DNA of 64,000 nt from Streptomyces sp. NBC_00704 (GCF_036226605.1 NZ_CP109000.1:6940501-7004500), one strand, 5' to 3'. Numbered from the stretch's first letter, positions 25,573-34,516 are shown. Notes: generated by a model from the sequence alone, not told the origin. Numbers and translations are program-made.

Positions 25573-25908
25573 TCACCGGAACTCGTGGACGACCTCGATC
25601 TCGCCCACGATGTGCGCGTTGAACTCGGGCAACTCCTCGGCGGGCACCCACAGTTCCAGGATCGTGCGGCCGCCCGCCCGCCGCACCGGGTACCTGCGCA
25701 GGAACGCCGAGTCGACCTCGAACCGGGTCACGTACCCCGCGCCGTCGTGCTTGACGTTCCAGTCCTGGGCGATCCTGACGGCGTAGTCCTCGTTGAGCAC
25801 CGGATAGAAGATCGGCTGCTCGGGAAGGCGCGGAGGCCAGGCGCGCCAGGCCAGGTCGCGCACCAGGTCCAGCTCCACCGGACCGGTGGGACGCCACAGG
25901 GTGGTCAC
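25573..25908 (-). CDS. Conserved actinobacterial protein of unknown function
   Basis: 111 residues from a GTG at 25908 with GGAAGG about 9 nt upstream; a longer ATG at 25971 is possible. The protein is compact and well-ordered (LWRPTGPVELDLV, WRAWPPRLPEQPIFYPVLNE, ending in NAHIVGEIEVVHEF), with the look of a single alpha+beta domain. I recall this type as a common unnamed Streptomyces family, sometimes near ADP-ribosylation-related genes, but I cannot assign a function. It is convergent with the serine-hydrolase gene, with a terminator between. Confidence 0.7.
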   Translation of the reverse strand: MTTLWRPTGPVELDLVRDLAWRAWPPRLPEQPIFYPVLNEDYAVRIAQDWNVKHDGAGYVTRFEVDSAFLRRYPVRRAGGRTILELWVPAEELPEFNAHIVGEIEVVHEFR

Positions 25909-26029
25909 GGGGGTCGCCTTCCGGGTGCGGCGGCCGCGGAAGCGGTCCGCCTGGGGAGCGACCGTATCCACCGGGCGGCGCGGCGGCGAGCGACTTTCGC
26001 CCGGCCCGGCGCCGATGGCCCGTGCCCGC

Positions 26030-26680
26030 CTACCGGGGCTCGTACCGGGTCACGACGTCGGCGAGGTAGCCGCGCAGCATCGCCTTGGCCTCGTCGAGCA
26101 GTTCGCCGTCGCCCTCGGGGGTGCGGCGGAAGGCCTCCTGGGCGAGCGCGTCGGCGGCGAGGATCGCGGCATGGCACGCCGTCGCCAGCCTCGCGTCGTC
26201 GCGGGCCACGCCCAGGGCGAGCAGCACCCGGCGCACGCCGTCGGCCATGCGCCGCTTGTGCTCGCGGTCGGCGGCCCGGGTCCGCTCGGTCAGCCCGCTG
26301 CCGAACCAGAGGGCGCGGAAGCCGTGTTCGGTGCGGTAGACGCCCGCGCAGGTGTCGACGAGGACGCCCACCGGGTCGTCCCAGCGCCCGGCGGCCGCGG
26401 CACGGGCCAGGTCGTCCATGACGCCCTCGAGGCGGGCGAAGTAGCCCGAGGCCAGGGCGTCGATGATCGCGCCGCGGTCCGGGAGGTACTGGTAGAGCGA
26501 CCCGACCGACACCTTCGCCTCGGCCGCCACCCGTGTCGTGGTGAGCGCCTCCACGCCCTCGTCGACCAGGATGCGTTCGGCGGCCCGGAGCACCAGCGCC
26601 AGACGCGCCTTGCTGCGGGCCTGCCGGGGAGTGCGGCGCAGGGGTACGCCGCCGTGGGGGCCGGCCGTCGGCTGGACCAA
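26030..26680 (-). CDS. TetR-family transcriptional repressor
   Basis: 216 residues from a TTG start at 26680, selected because GGAGG sits about 7 nt upstream. The TetR HTH occupies residues ~25-70 (ILVDEGVEALTTTRVAAEAK, VSVGSLYQYLPDRGAII). The remaining helices form the ligand-binding and dimerisation domain. It is divergent from the class II aldolase/PfkB pair, with a 21-bp inverted repeat in the 58-nt gap, so it should repress that pair and itself and be released by a small metabolite. Confidence 0.88.
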   Translation of the reverse strand: MVQPTAGPHGGVPLRRTPRQARSKARLALVLRAAERILVDEGVEALTTTRVAAEAKVSVGSLYQYLPDRGAIIDALASGYFARLEGVMDDLARAAAAGRWDDPVGVLVDTCAGVYRTEHGFRALWFGSGLTERTRAADREHKRRMADGVRRVLLALGVARDDARLATACHAAILAADALAQEAFRRTPEGDGELLDEAKAMLRGYLADVVTRYEPR

Positions 26681-26699
26681 GGAACTGCCTCCAAACCTG

Positions 26700-26731
26700 A
26701 ACGTGACTTTGTTTCACGTTTACGCTACCTT
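26700..26731 (+). promoter_or_regulatory. Leaderless aldolase promoter with TetR operator
   Basis: AACGTGA-N7-TCACGTT (26700-26720) is a perfect inverted repeat, ideal for the adjacent TetR. It covers the -35 GTGACT (26703-26708). The -10 TACCTT (26726-26731) follows with a 17-nt spacer, and the aldolase ATG (26739) falls at the expected start of transcription, indicating a leaderless mRNA. Confidence 0.65.
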
Positions 26732-26738
26732 CGCGCCC

Positions 26739-27611
26739 ATGACCGCTTCAAGCGCGACGGGTCGGGAGCGGGCCGCCGTGGCGGACGCGTGCCGACGGCT
26801 GGGGGCTGAAGGCCTCCTCATCGGCACGGCCGGGAACGTGAGCGTACGCGTCGACGACCGGGTCGCGATCACCGCGACCGGAGCGGTCCTCGCCGGCCTC
26901 ACCCCGGAACAGGTGACCGTCGTCGACCTCGACGGCAACGTCGTCGACGGAGACCTGCGGCCTACCTCGGAACTGGACCTGCACCTCGGCGTCTACCGCC
27001 GCTACGGCGTCGGCGCGATCGTCCACACCCACGCCCCGATGGCCACCGCCGTCTCCTGCGTGCTCGACGAACTCCCCTGCGTGCACTACCAGATGCTGGC
27101 CCTCGGCGGCAGCGTCCGGGTCGCGCCGTACGCCACCTTCGGCACGCCCGAGCTGGCCGCGTCGGTGCTCGCCGCGCTCGACGGGCGCAGCGCCGCCCTG
27201 ATGGCCAACCACGGCGCGGTCACCCACGGGACGACCCTCGACGGCGCGGTCGAGAACGCGCTGCTCCTCGAATGGGCCTGCGGCGTCTACCGGGACGCGG
27301 CCGTCATGGGCCGGCCGCGCGTCCTCGACGAGCAGCAGCAACTCGCCGTGATCGAGGCGGCCCTGGCCCGCGACTACGGCACCACCCACCGCGTCGCGCC
27401 CGCACCGGGCGCGGCACCGGCGCCGGACGCGTCACCCGCGCCACCGGAATCATCCGCACCGCCGGAGCCATCCGCGACATCCGCGACGCCCGCGGCATCC
27501 GCGACGCCCGCGACATCCGCGATGCCCGCGACATCCGCGATGCCCGCGACATCCGCGATGCCCGCGACATCCGCACGGCAGCAAGAGCCGACGAAGGGGG
27601 AGAGCCGATGA
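26739..27611 (+). CDS. Class II aldolase/adducin-family protein (fuculose-phosphate aldolase-like)
   Basis: 290 residues. The ~220-residue N-terminal domain is a normal class II aldolase. SELDLHLGVYRR carries the catalytic Glu, HTHAP the two zinc His ligands, and ANHGAVTHG the third. It would cleave a phosphorylated deoxy- or ketose sugar to DHAP plus an aldehyde, using Zn2+. The C-terminal ~70 residues are a Pro/Ala/Ser/Thr tail made of repeated TSAMPA encoded by 18-bp tandem repeats; this tail is absent from ordinary family members. The stop overlaps the kinase start by 4 bp, so the two are translationally coupled under TetR control. Confidence 0.87.
   Translation: MTASSATGRERAAVADACRRLGAEGLLIGTAGNVSVRVDDRVAITATGAVLAGLTPEQVTVVDLDGNVVDGDLRPTSELDLHLGVYRRYGVGAIVHTHAPMATAVSCVLDELPCVHYQMLALGGSVRVAPYATFGTPELAASVLAALDGRSAALMANHGAVTHGTTLDGAVENALLLEWACGVYRDAAVMGRPRVLDEQQQLAVIEAALARDYGTTHRVAPAPGAAPAPDASPAPPESSAPPEPSATSATPAASATPATSAMPATSAMPATSAMPATSARQQEPTKGESR
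27485..27575. repeat. 18-bp tandem repeats at the aldolase 3' end
   Basis: The unit GACATCCGCGATGCCCGC is repeated about four times with degenerate flanking copies. It stays in-frame, encoding TSAMPA repeats in the C-terminal tail just before the kinase ribosome-binding region. Confidence 0.75.
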
Positions 27612-28537
27612 AGGTCTTCACGATGGGCGTGCACGTTCTGGACGTACTGGTCCGGCCCGTGCAGGAGATACCCGAGGGCCAGGGCGCGACGCTGGTCGAC
27701 GACATCCGGATGACCGCCGCCGGAACCGCGGGCGGCACCGCCCTCACCCTGGCAAAGCTGGGCGCCCGGGTACGCAGCGCGGGCGCCGTCGGCTCGGACC
27801 CGACCGGGGACATGCTGCTGCGGCTCCTCGAACAGGCGGGCGTCGACACCGAGTTCCTCGTCCGGCGCACCGACACCGCCACCTCCGTGAGCGTCCTGCC
27901 GATCCGGCCCAACGGCGACCGGCCCTCCCTGCACCTGCTCGGCGCCAACATCACCTACGGCCTCGACGACGTCCCCTGGGACGCTCTCGCCGAGGCCACC
28001 CATCTGCACCTCGGCGGACCGGAGCTGATCGGCGTCGACGTCGCCGCCCGCATCCTGTCCTTCGCCAAGGAGCACGGCGTCGTCACCTCCGTGGACCTGC
28101 TCGCCCCCGGCGTCCTCGGCGGCTTCGAGCAGATCGAGGCGGCCCTGCCCCACATCGACCACCTGCTGCCCAACGAGGACCAGGCCCTCGGTTTCACCGG
28201 CGAGAGCGACCTGCTGACCGCGGCGCGCAGACTCCTCGGCGCGGGTGCGGGCGCCGTCGCCGTCACCCGCGGCGGGGACGGGGCGCTGGTGGTGACCGCG
28301 GACGGCGCGGAACCGGTCCCCGCCTTCGTCGTCGACGTCGTCGACACCACCGGCTGCGGCGACGCCTTCTCGGCCGGCTACCTGCGCGGCGTGAGCCTCG
28401 GCCGTACCCCGGGCGACGCCGCGGTCCTCGGCAGCGCGTGCGCCGCATTGGTGGCGCAGGGACTCGGCAGCGACCACGGCGACTTCGACCTCGCGGCCGC
28501 CGACGAGTTCGCGGCCACCCACAAGCCCCGCCAGTGA
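27608..28537 (+). CDS. PfkB/ribokinase-family carbohydrate kinase
   Basis: 309 residues, the family norm. The N-terminal GVHVLDVLVRPV and the glycine pair in AAGTAGGTALTLAKLG form the substrate lid region. The C-terminal signature DTTGCGDAFSAGYL contains the catalytic Asp and anion hole, with Cys replacing the usual Ala. It should phosphorylate a sugar at the expense of ATP. Coupled to the aldolase by ATGA, it suggests a kinase-then-aldolase route: phosphorylate a sugar, then split it to DHAP. No isomerase is adjacent. The sugar (fuculose-, ribulose- or 5-deoxypentose-like) is uncertain. Confidence 0.88.
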   Translation: MKVFTMGVHVLDVLVRPVQEIPEGQGATLVDDIRMTAAGTAGGTALTLAKLGARVRSAGAVGSDPTGDMLLRLLEQAGVDTEFLVRRTDTATSVSVLPIRPNGDRPSLHLLGANITYGLDDVPWDALAEATHLHLGGPELIGVDVAARILSFAKEHGVVTSVDLLAPGVLGGFEQIEAALPHIDHLLPNEDQALGFTGESDLLTAARRLLGAGAGAVAVTRGGDGALVVTADGAEPVPAFVVDVVDTTGCGDAFSAGYLRGVSLGRTPGDAAVLGSACAALVAQGLGSDHGDFDLAAADEFAATHKPRQ

Positions 28538-29200
28538 ACCGACGGCCGCCGGCCTGAGGGGGAGGGGGAAGGGGAGGGGCGCCGCCTACGCCCTCCGCCC
28601 TTTCGCCCGCCCGACTCGCCGCGATGTCCGCCCCGTCGCGGCGCGGCGCGCCTTCCGCCCCGACGCGGCCGACTTGCCGCGGTGTCCGCCCCGCCGCGCC
28701 CCCGCGCGCCGTCCGCCCCGCCGCGGCCCGCCGCGATGCCCACGCCGTGCTCCGCCCGCCCCGGCCCGCCGTTCGCGCTGCCGTGGACCGGTGGCCTCCG
28801 GACCTCCCCCTCCTCGCGGCGCGCCCCGCGGCTGCGCCCGGCCGCCCGTACTCACCTGGTGGACGCCCTCTTGACGGGGGCCAGGGGCGGATCGACACTC
28901 GTCCCCGGGAATCCTAGTGAACAGGTAGGGAAACGGATGGGGCGACTGGAGCCGGTCTTCGGCCGGGCGAGCCGCACGGCGTGCTCGTCGCCCCTTCTCA
29001 CCTCCCGCCGCCACATCGACCTGCAGCGTGTGTGCAGCGCGATGGGGTCCCAGGGCTGAGCCGGGCCTCCTCCCCGCGCCCAGCCGCACCGGCGACGTCC
29101 CTCGGACGCGGCCGGGCCCGGCGCGCGTGACCGGGCCCGCCGCCTCGACGTCGCATCCGCCGCGCGCACGTCCTCAGTGCGCCCCGCCCCGGGGAGAGTC
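28538..29200. other. GC-extreme intergenic region without a supported gene
   Basis: The first 350 nt are almost pure C/G with about 60-bp imperfect repeats built on CCGCGRTGTCCGCCCC (28617-28745). The remainder is less biased, with AT-containing stretches near 28908-28935 and 28995-29045 that could hold the promoter of the GST-like gene. Minus- and plus-strand frames across it have repeat-type composition and no ribosome-binding sites. Confidence 0.5.
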
Positions 29201-30046
29201 ATGTCCGCCACACCGCTGACCGCCGCACACCCTTCCGCCCGTCCCGCGCCCGCCTTCCGCGGCCGGATCGGCCGGGACGCCCGCAGCGGCCACTACGCCG
29301 TGCCGCGCCGCTACCGCCTCTACCTGGCGGCGGCCGACCCCGGCTGTCTGCGCGTCGCCGTCACGCACAGCCTCCTCGGCCTGGACGCGGTCTGCCCGGT
29401 CACCTTCCTGCCGGCCGTCCCCGACTGCCCCGACGGCGGTCACTCCGCACTGCGCCCGCTGTACGAGGCGAGCGCGCACCACTACACCGGACCGGCCCTC
29501 GCCCCGCTGCTCAGCGACGACTGGTCGGGACGCATCGTCAGCAGCCACGGGCCCGACATCGCCCGCGACCTCGCCCGCGGGTTCGGCGGCGGACGGGCCA
29601 CGCTGTACCCGTGCGGCGCGGAGTCGCAGATCGAGGCCGTGGAGCGGATGTGCGCCCAGGGCATCGAGGCGGCCGCCCAGCGGGCCGGAGCGGCCGACGC
29701 CGACGCCGACGAGCGCGCGGCCGCCCTCGGCACGCTGCTCGCCACCCTCGGCGTGCTGGAGAGCGGAATGAACGCCCACGCCTACCTGATCGACGATCGG
29801 ATCACGGCGGCGGACGTCGAGTTGTGGGTCGCACTGGTCCAGCTCGACACCGTCCACCGCCACCACCTCGACGCGGAGGCCGTGCGGCGCGTCGCCGGTC
29901 ATCCCGCCCTGTGGGCCTACGCCCGTCGGCTGACCGCCCACCCCGCGTTCGGCGCGCACCTCGACCCGGACGCCGCCGCCCCGGCCCTCGTCATGGCGGA
30001 CCCCGCGGCGGACGACGTCGGCACGCGGCCGCAGGTCACCCCCTGA
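29201..30046 (+). CDS. Glutathione S-transferase-like protein (glutathionyl-hydroquinone-reductase family) with altered active site
   Basis: 281 residues from ATG 29201 with GGGGAGAG upstream. The layout is that of the Xi/ECM4-type GST: an N-terminal extension, SGHYAVPRRYRLYLA leading the thioredoxin-like strand, then an all-helical C domain with NAHAYLIDDRITAADVELWVAL. The family active-site CPWAHR is not present; the aligned segment reads DPGCLRVAV, keeping a Cys two positions later. Streptomyces use mycothiol rather than glutathione, so the thiol partner and activity are open questions. The gene is convergent with the TPR-CHAT gene. Confidence 0.75.
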   Translation: MSATPLTAAHPSARPAPAFRGRIGRDARSGHYAVPRRYRLYLAAADPGCLRVAVTHSLLGLDAVCPVTFLPAVPDCPDGGHSALRPLYEASAHHYTGPALAPLLSDDWSGRIVSSHGPDIARDLARGFGGGRATLYPCGAESQIEAVERMCAQGIEAAAQRAGAADADADERAAALGTLLATLGVLESGMNAHAYLIDDRITAADVELWVALVQLDTVHRHHLDAEAVRRVAGHPALWAYARRLTAHPAFGAHLDPDAAAPALVMADPAADDVGTRPQVTP

Positions 30047-30152
30047 CGACGCCGGCTCGCGGCGCGTGCCCGCGCCTCGGCGCGGGCGACCGCGCGTCCC
30101 CGGTGGCCGGCCGAGCTGCCCGGCGGGCAACCCGCTTGACCCGGGCGCCCGT

Positions 30153-32771
30153 TCAGGCCGCGCCGAACGCCGCGAACGCCCAGCCCGTGGCCTGGTGCAG
30201 GGCGTCCCCCGGCAGCGCGGCCCGCGCGTCGCGCAACGCCTCCGCCAGGGACAGGCCCGCGCTGACGCCCTTGTGCAGGGCCAGCATCAGCGGGACGACC
30301 GCCGCGTCGTTGACCGGCGCGCTGCTGGCCACCACGCCCGCCGTGCCCAGCGGCAGCAATGCCGTCACCAGGCCCAGGAGTTCGTCCGCCCCGACCGAGG
30401 CGAGCCGGGCCGTGTCGCAGCTGGAGAGGATGATCCGGTACGGGCTGCGGGCCAGCCGCTCGAAGTCGTGCACGATGAGCGGGCCGTCCGCCATGCGCAG
30501 TGACGAGAACATCGGGCTGTCCGCGCGGAACGTGCCGTGCGCGGCGATGTGGGCCAGCGCGGCGCCGTCCAACTCCCGCAGCACGCGCGGGACCCGGGCC
30601 TCCTCGTGCTCCAGCACGACAGCTGCGCCGTAGCGGCCCGCGACCTCCGGCACCTCCGCCCCGCCGCCCGCCAGTCCCGGTCCGCGCACGAGGACCTGGC
30701 GGCCGCCGGGCGGCGGCCGTGTGTCCCGCGCGCGCAGCCAGCCGCTCGCCGACGGCGACACGCTGAGCACCCGCTCGCGCAGCGACGGCAGCAGCGCCCA
30801 CGGCACCCGGTGCAGCCGGGCCGGCGGCACCACCACGACCGGGCCGGAGCCCAGCTGCGCGGCCGCTTCGCCCAGCAGCAGCTCCTCCAGCCGCCGCCCC
30901 GCCGCCTCCACCACCGGCAGCCTGCCCTCCGCGCCGGGATGCGCCAGCCGGCGCAGTCCCGCCTGGACGTGCTCGGCCTCCCGCTCCGCCTCGGCGAGCA
31001 GCCCGCCCGTGAACCGGCGCACCCGCCCGTCCTCGCACACCAGCACCTGGACCCGCCCGTCCGGCACGGCCAGTTCCACGAGGCGGCTCTCGCCGAGCCG
31101 CTCCAGCAACCGTCCCACGTCGAACCGGTCCCCGCCGAAGCGGTCGCCGCCCCAGGCGGCCCCGCCGCGGCTGTGCAGGGTCCTGGCGCGGATCTCGCGT
31201 TCCAGCCGCCGCTGTTCCCGCTCCAGGGCGGGCACCGGGCGTCCGTCCATGCGCGCCGCCTCGGCCCGGGCGGCGATGACCCGGAAGGCGGTCAGTCTGC
31301 TCAGCAGCGCGGGATCGCCCGGCGGCCGGGTGGGCGGCGTGGACAGCGCCGTGGCCCGCCAGCGTTCGCTCCACGCCAGCAGCCGCCGCGGCCCGCCCCG
31401 CTCCAGACTCACCTCCTGGGCCAGCGCGGCCAGTTCGGCCCCCTGCGCGGTGGCGCGGGCGCGCAGCTCGGACGCGCCCAGCGTCATACGGTGGGCGTCG
31501 AGGACGTCGAGTCCGCGCCGGCAGGCCTCCAGCACGCCGCGGTCCGAGCCCGTCGCCCGCGCCCACAGCGCCTGCGCCGCCCAGCCCGTCAGCCGGGCCA
31601 GCGGCGGACCGCTGCGCCGGCTGCGCGCCGCGATCTGCAGATGGCGTTCGGCGTCCGCGGTCCGGTTCAGGTCCAGTGCGATCCGGCCCGCCAGCAGCCA
31701 GGCCTCGGGCGCGGCGGGCGCCTGGAAGGCGGCCAGCCGCTCGGCCAGCCGCGCCGCGTCCGCGACCAGCCGGCCCGAGCCGCGGCCGGTGGCCGCCCGC
31801 GCCTCGATCAGCACCAGCCGGGCGTGCGCCTCCCACCAGGTCCGCCGCTGCCCGGCGAAGAGCCGCTCGGCCACGGCCGCGCGCGCGATCGCCGTGCCGG
31901 GATCGCCCGCCAGCCGCGCCGCCTTCGCGGCGGCCAGCAACAGCTCCGCCTTGCGGGTGGACTGGCCGCCGATGCCGTCGAGGACGCCGATGGCCGCGTC
32001 CGCCTCGGCCAGCGCCTCGGGGGCCAGACCGGCCGCCATCAGGACCTCGCAGCGCCGGATGGCGAGCATGAAGGTGGGCGTGCCGAGTTTGGCGTAGCGC
32101 TCCTCCGCCTCGTCGAGCAGTCGCAGCGCGGCCGGGACGTCCCCGGAGCGGAACGCGGCCAGGCCGCGGCTCTCCACCGCGTCGGCCTTGTCGTGCTCCT
32201 GGCCGGTGGTGTCCCACAGTGTCTCGGCGGCCGTGAAGTCCGCCTCCGCGCGCTCGACCGCTCCGAGGGCGAGATGCACGGTGGCGCGCAGGGTGAGGGC
32301 GCGCGCCGTCCAGATGACGTCGTCCGCCTGGCGCAGCACGGGGATCGCGCGGCGCACGTCCTCCAGGGCCTCACGGTGGTGGCCGAGGACCCACCGGGAG
32401 TAGGCCCGCCGGTAGAGCACCCGCGCGCGCGTGTGGCCCGAGCCGCGCTCGACGCCCCGCTCGAAGGCTTCCAGCCCCTGCCGGGTGCGGCCCGCGTGCA
32501 CCAGCGCCACGCCGAGCGTGCCGAGGACGTCCGCCTCCCGCTCGGCGGAGTCCGCGCGCGCAGCGAGGTCCCGGGCCCGGCGCAGATGGCCGAGGGCGAG
32601 ACGCATGTCGCCCCAGTCCCGCTGCCAGATGCCGATGACCTGGTGGGCGACGGAGGCGTGCAACGGCGTCGGATCGGTGCCGAGCACTCCCTCCGCCCGC
32701 GACAGCGCGTCGCCCGGGTCGGCGAACACCATCGGCAGCAGTTCGAGAACCGAGTCGTTTCCCGCTGTCAC
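30153..32771 (-). CDS. TPR-CHAT protein: caspase-like cysteine protease with TPR sensor region
   Basis: 872 residues from a GTG at 32771; a TACCAT box ends 7 nt upstream, so translation is probably leaderless. Residues ~1-500 are alpha-helical TPR-like repeats (for example LGTLGVALVHAGRTRQGLEAF). Residues ~560-872 are a CHAT (caspase HetF-associated with TPRs) domain with the predicted catalytic dyad His745 (HIAAHGTF) and Cys785 (LSSCDTA). CHAT proteases are intracellular, Asp/Arg-type cysteine proteases used in regulated proteolysis and in conflict systems such as TPR-CHAT of type III-E CRISPR. Here no CRISPR is present. The gene is divergent from a subtilisin-like protease/sigma-factor operon, its likely partner. 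Confidence 0.88.
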   Translation of the reverse strand: MTAGNDSVLELLPMVFADPGDALSRAEGVLGTDPTPLHASVAHQVIGIWQRDWGDMRLALGHLRRARDLAARADSAEREADVLGTLGVALVHAGRTRQGLEAFERGVERGSGHTRARVLYRRAYSRWVLGHHREALEDVRRAIPVLRQADDVIWTARALTLRATVHLALGAVERAEADFTAAETLWDTTGQEHDKADAVESRGLAAFRSGDVPAALRLLDEAEERYAKLGTPTFMLAIRRCEVLMAAGLAPEALAEADAAIGVLDGIGGQSTRKAELLLAAAKAARLAGDPGTAIARAAVAERLFAGQRRTWWEAHARLVLIEARAATGRGSGRLVADAARLAERLAAFQAPAAPEAWLLAGRIALDLNRTADAERHLQIAARSRRSGPPLARLTGWAAQALWARATGSDRGVLEACRRGLDVLDAHRMTLGASELRARATAQGAELAALAQEVSLERGGPRRLLAWSERWRATALSTPPTRPPGDPALLSRLTAFRVIAARAEAARMDGRPVPALEREQRRLEREIRARTLHSRGGAAWGGDRFGGDRFDVGRLLERLGESRLVELAVPDGRVQVLVCEDGRVRRFTGGLLAEAEREAEHVQAGLRRLAHPGAEGRLPVVEAAGRRLEELLLGEAAAQLGSGPVVVVPPARLHRVPWALLPSLRERVLSVSPSASGWLRARDTRPPPGGRQVLVRGPGLAGGGAEVPEVAGRYGAAVVLEHEEARVPRVLRELDGAALAHIAAHGTFRADSPMFSSLRMADGPLIVHDFERLARSPYRIILSSCDTARLASVGADELLGLVTALLPLGTAGVVASSAPVNDAAVVPLMLALHKGVSAGLSLAEALRDARAALPGDALHQATGWAFAAFGAA

Positions 32772-33091
32772 AGAACGGATGGTAGTGCTCCGGCCTGCGG
32801 GCCACACCGGTTCGGTGCAGTATCCACCCGTAACAATCGGACGTCGCGTCAACCGCTTTCGGCGACGCGGCCAAGTCCTTCGGAACGGGACGCAAAATGA
32901 CGGAGCGTCACAAGGCGTGAGGCGCTGCGGGGGAGCGCGAGGGGGTGCGAGGGGGCGGGCGGACGCGGGACGAGGAACGGCAGGCGTGCGGACGCAACCG
33001 CACGGCCCCCGTCCGCCGTCGCACCACCTGTATCAGACGGCCGTCCGGCGGGTCCTGCTGAGGACCACCGGCCGCAGGGGGAGGACACGCC
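32772..33091. promoter_or_regulatory. Divergent promoter region between TPR-CHAT and S8 protease genes
   Basis: No gene fits in this 320-nt gap. TACCAT at 32778-32783 (minus strand) is a likely -10 for the CHAT gene. TGACG-GAG-CGTCA (32898-32910) is a perfect 13-bp palindrome and a candidate regulator site. GGGGGAGG at 33075-33082 is the ribosome-binding site of the protease gene. Confidence 0.45.
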
Positions 33092-34516
33092 ATGGCGCCA
33101 CAGCGATTCCACGAGCAGTTCGAGCAGATCCAGCGATCGCTGCCCGACGTCCCGTTGGCGATGGGACCGGACGACTCCGCCGAGTTCATCTACGAGAAGG
33201 GCGTCGTCCTCGCCCGCGACGGCGAGGAGGCCCAGGTCGTCGAGGACGCCGTCCGCTCGCACTTCACCGAGACCGAGGGCCTGGTCCCCGACCGGGTGCG
33301 CCGCGCCGGACCGGACACGAACCGCTCGGGCATCACCCGCATCCACGTCGGCGACCCCGGGGAGGGCGGCCGGGCCGGCGACCACGCCGTGGCCGGAGCG
33401 CTGCGCGCGCTGCGCGAGACCGAGGGCCGCGCGGGACGCCGCCTGGTCAGCCGCAACCACGTGGTGTCCATCGCCGTCAACGCCTGTCCCGGCGACGAAC
33501 CGGTGCCCGTCGCGCGCACCGAACGCCCCAACCCCGCACCCGCGTTGCCCGACGACGAGGACCCCGGTAGCCGCGTCGGCGTGCTCGTCATCGACACCGG
33601 GCTGACCCACGACTACCGCTCCTACCCCCTGCTGGCCCGCACCCGGGGCGACGTCCAGGTCAGGGAGACCGACGACGAGGGCATCCTCCAGCAGTACGTC
33701 GGCCACGGCACGTTCATCGCGGGACTCGTCGCGGCCGTCGCCCCGCACACCGACGTCACCGTCCGCGGCACCCTCAACGACGCCGGCGCCATCCTGGAGT
33801 CCGAGTTCGGCGAGCGCCTCTTCGACGCCGTCGAGGACGGCTGGCCCGACATCATCAGCCTCTCCGCGGGCACCTCCAACGGCCGGCTCGACGGCCTGCT
33901 CGGAGTCGCCGCGTTCATGGAGGAACTGCGCCGCCACGACACCCTGTTGGTCGCCGCGGCCGGCAACAACGCCAGCGCCGCGCCCTTCTGGCCCGCGGCC
34001 TACGCCTCGCTGCCCGACCACGCCGACGCCGTGCTGTCGGTCGGCGCCCTGCGCGGCGACGGCGAGTTCGGCGCCTGCTTCAGCAACCACGGCCCCTGGG
34101 TGAAGGTGTACGCCCCCGGCGAGCGGCTGGTCAGCGCCCTCACCGGCTTCGACGCCCCCGTCCCGTACGTGTACCAGCACTCCACCTACGAGGCGTGCCG
34201 CTACGGCTTCGCCTACTCCTGCACCTGCCGCTCGCCGCGCCACACCGGCGTGTTGAGCGAGGCGCAAGCGAGCGCGCCGGGCAAGCCCGACCAGGTCATG
34301 TTCGAAGGGCTGGCCTCCTGGAGCGGGACGTCCTTCGCGACGCCCGTGGCCGCCGGTCTCGTCGCCGCCCACATGACCGGGGGCCGGGTGAGCGCCCCGC
34401 GGGCCGCCGCCCGCGAACTGCTCGCCCTTCACGCGGAGTTCGCGGAGGTGCGGGGAGCGCATGTGCCGGCCCTGCTTCCGCCCACCTGGCGCCCGGTCCC
34501 GGTCGGCCTGTCGTGA
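33092..34516 (+). CDS. Cytosolic S8 (subtilisin-like) serine protease
   Basis: 474 residues with a strong ribosome-binding site. After a ~160-residue N-terminal domain without signal peptide comes the subtilisin core. Asp168 (VIDTGL), His205 (GHGTFIAGL), the oxyanion region AAAGNNAS and Ser414 (SGTSFATP) make a full catalytic triad. Before the Ser there is a Cys-containing insert with EACRYGFAYSCTCR, unusual for the family and a potential metal or redox site. Lack of a secretion signal implies intracellular action. It is divergent from TPR-CHAT and upstream of an ECF sigma gene, suggesting regulated proteolysis linked to transcription. Confidence 0.88.
   Translation: MAPQRFHEQFEQIQRSLPDVPLAMGPDDSAEFIYEKGVVLARDGEEAQVVEDAVRSHFTETEGLVPDRVRRAGPDTNRSGITRIHVGDPGEGGRAGDHAVAGALRALRETEGRAGRRLVSRNHVVSIAVNACPGDEPVPVARTERPNPAPALPDDEDPGSRVGVLVIDTGLTHDYRSYPLLARTRGDVQVRETDDEGILQQYVGHGTFIAGLVAAVAPHTDVTVRGTLNDAGAILESEFGERLFDAVEDGWPDIISLSAGTSNGRLDGLLGVAAFMEELRRHDTLLVAAAGNNASAAPFWPAAYASLPDHADAVLSVGALRGDGEFGACFSNHGPWVKVYAPGERLVSALTGFDAPVPYVYQHSTYEACRYGFAYSCTCRSPRHTGVLSEAQASAPGKPDQVMFEGLASWSGTSFATPVAAGLVAAHMTGGRVSAPRAAARELLALHAEFAEVRGAHVPALLPPTWRPVPVGLS

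Noticed and set aside
28905..28945. SigR-type promoter (GGAAT) before the GST-like gene
   Set aside because: GGAAT is present at 28909 but no GTT lies 18-19 nt downstream, and the gene start is ~290 nt away.
30153..32771. Type III-E CRISPR/Craspase component
   Set aside because: The TPR-CHAT architecture is similar, but no gRAMP/Cas7-11, Cas1/2 or CRISPR repeats occur in the window.
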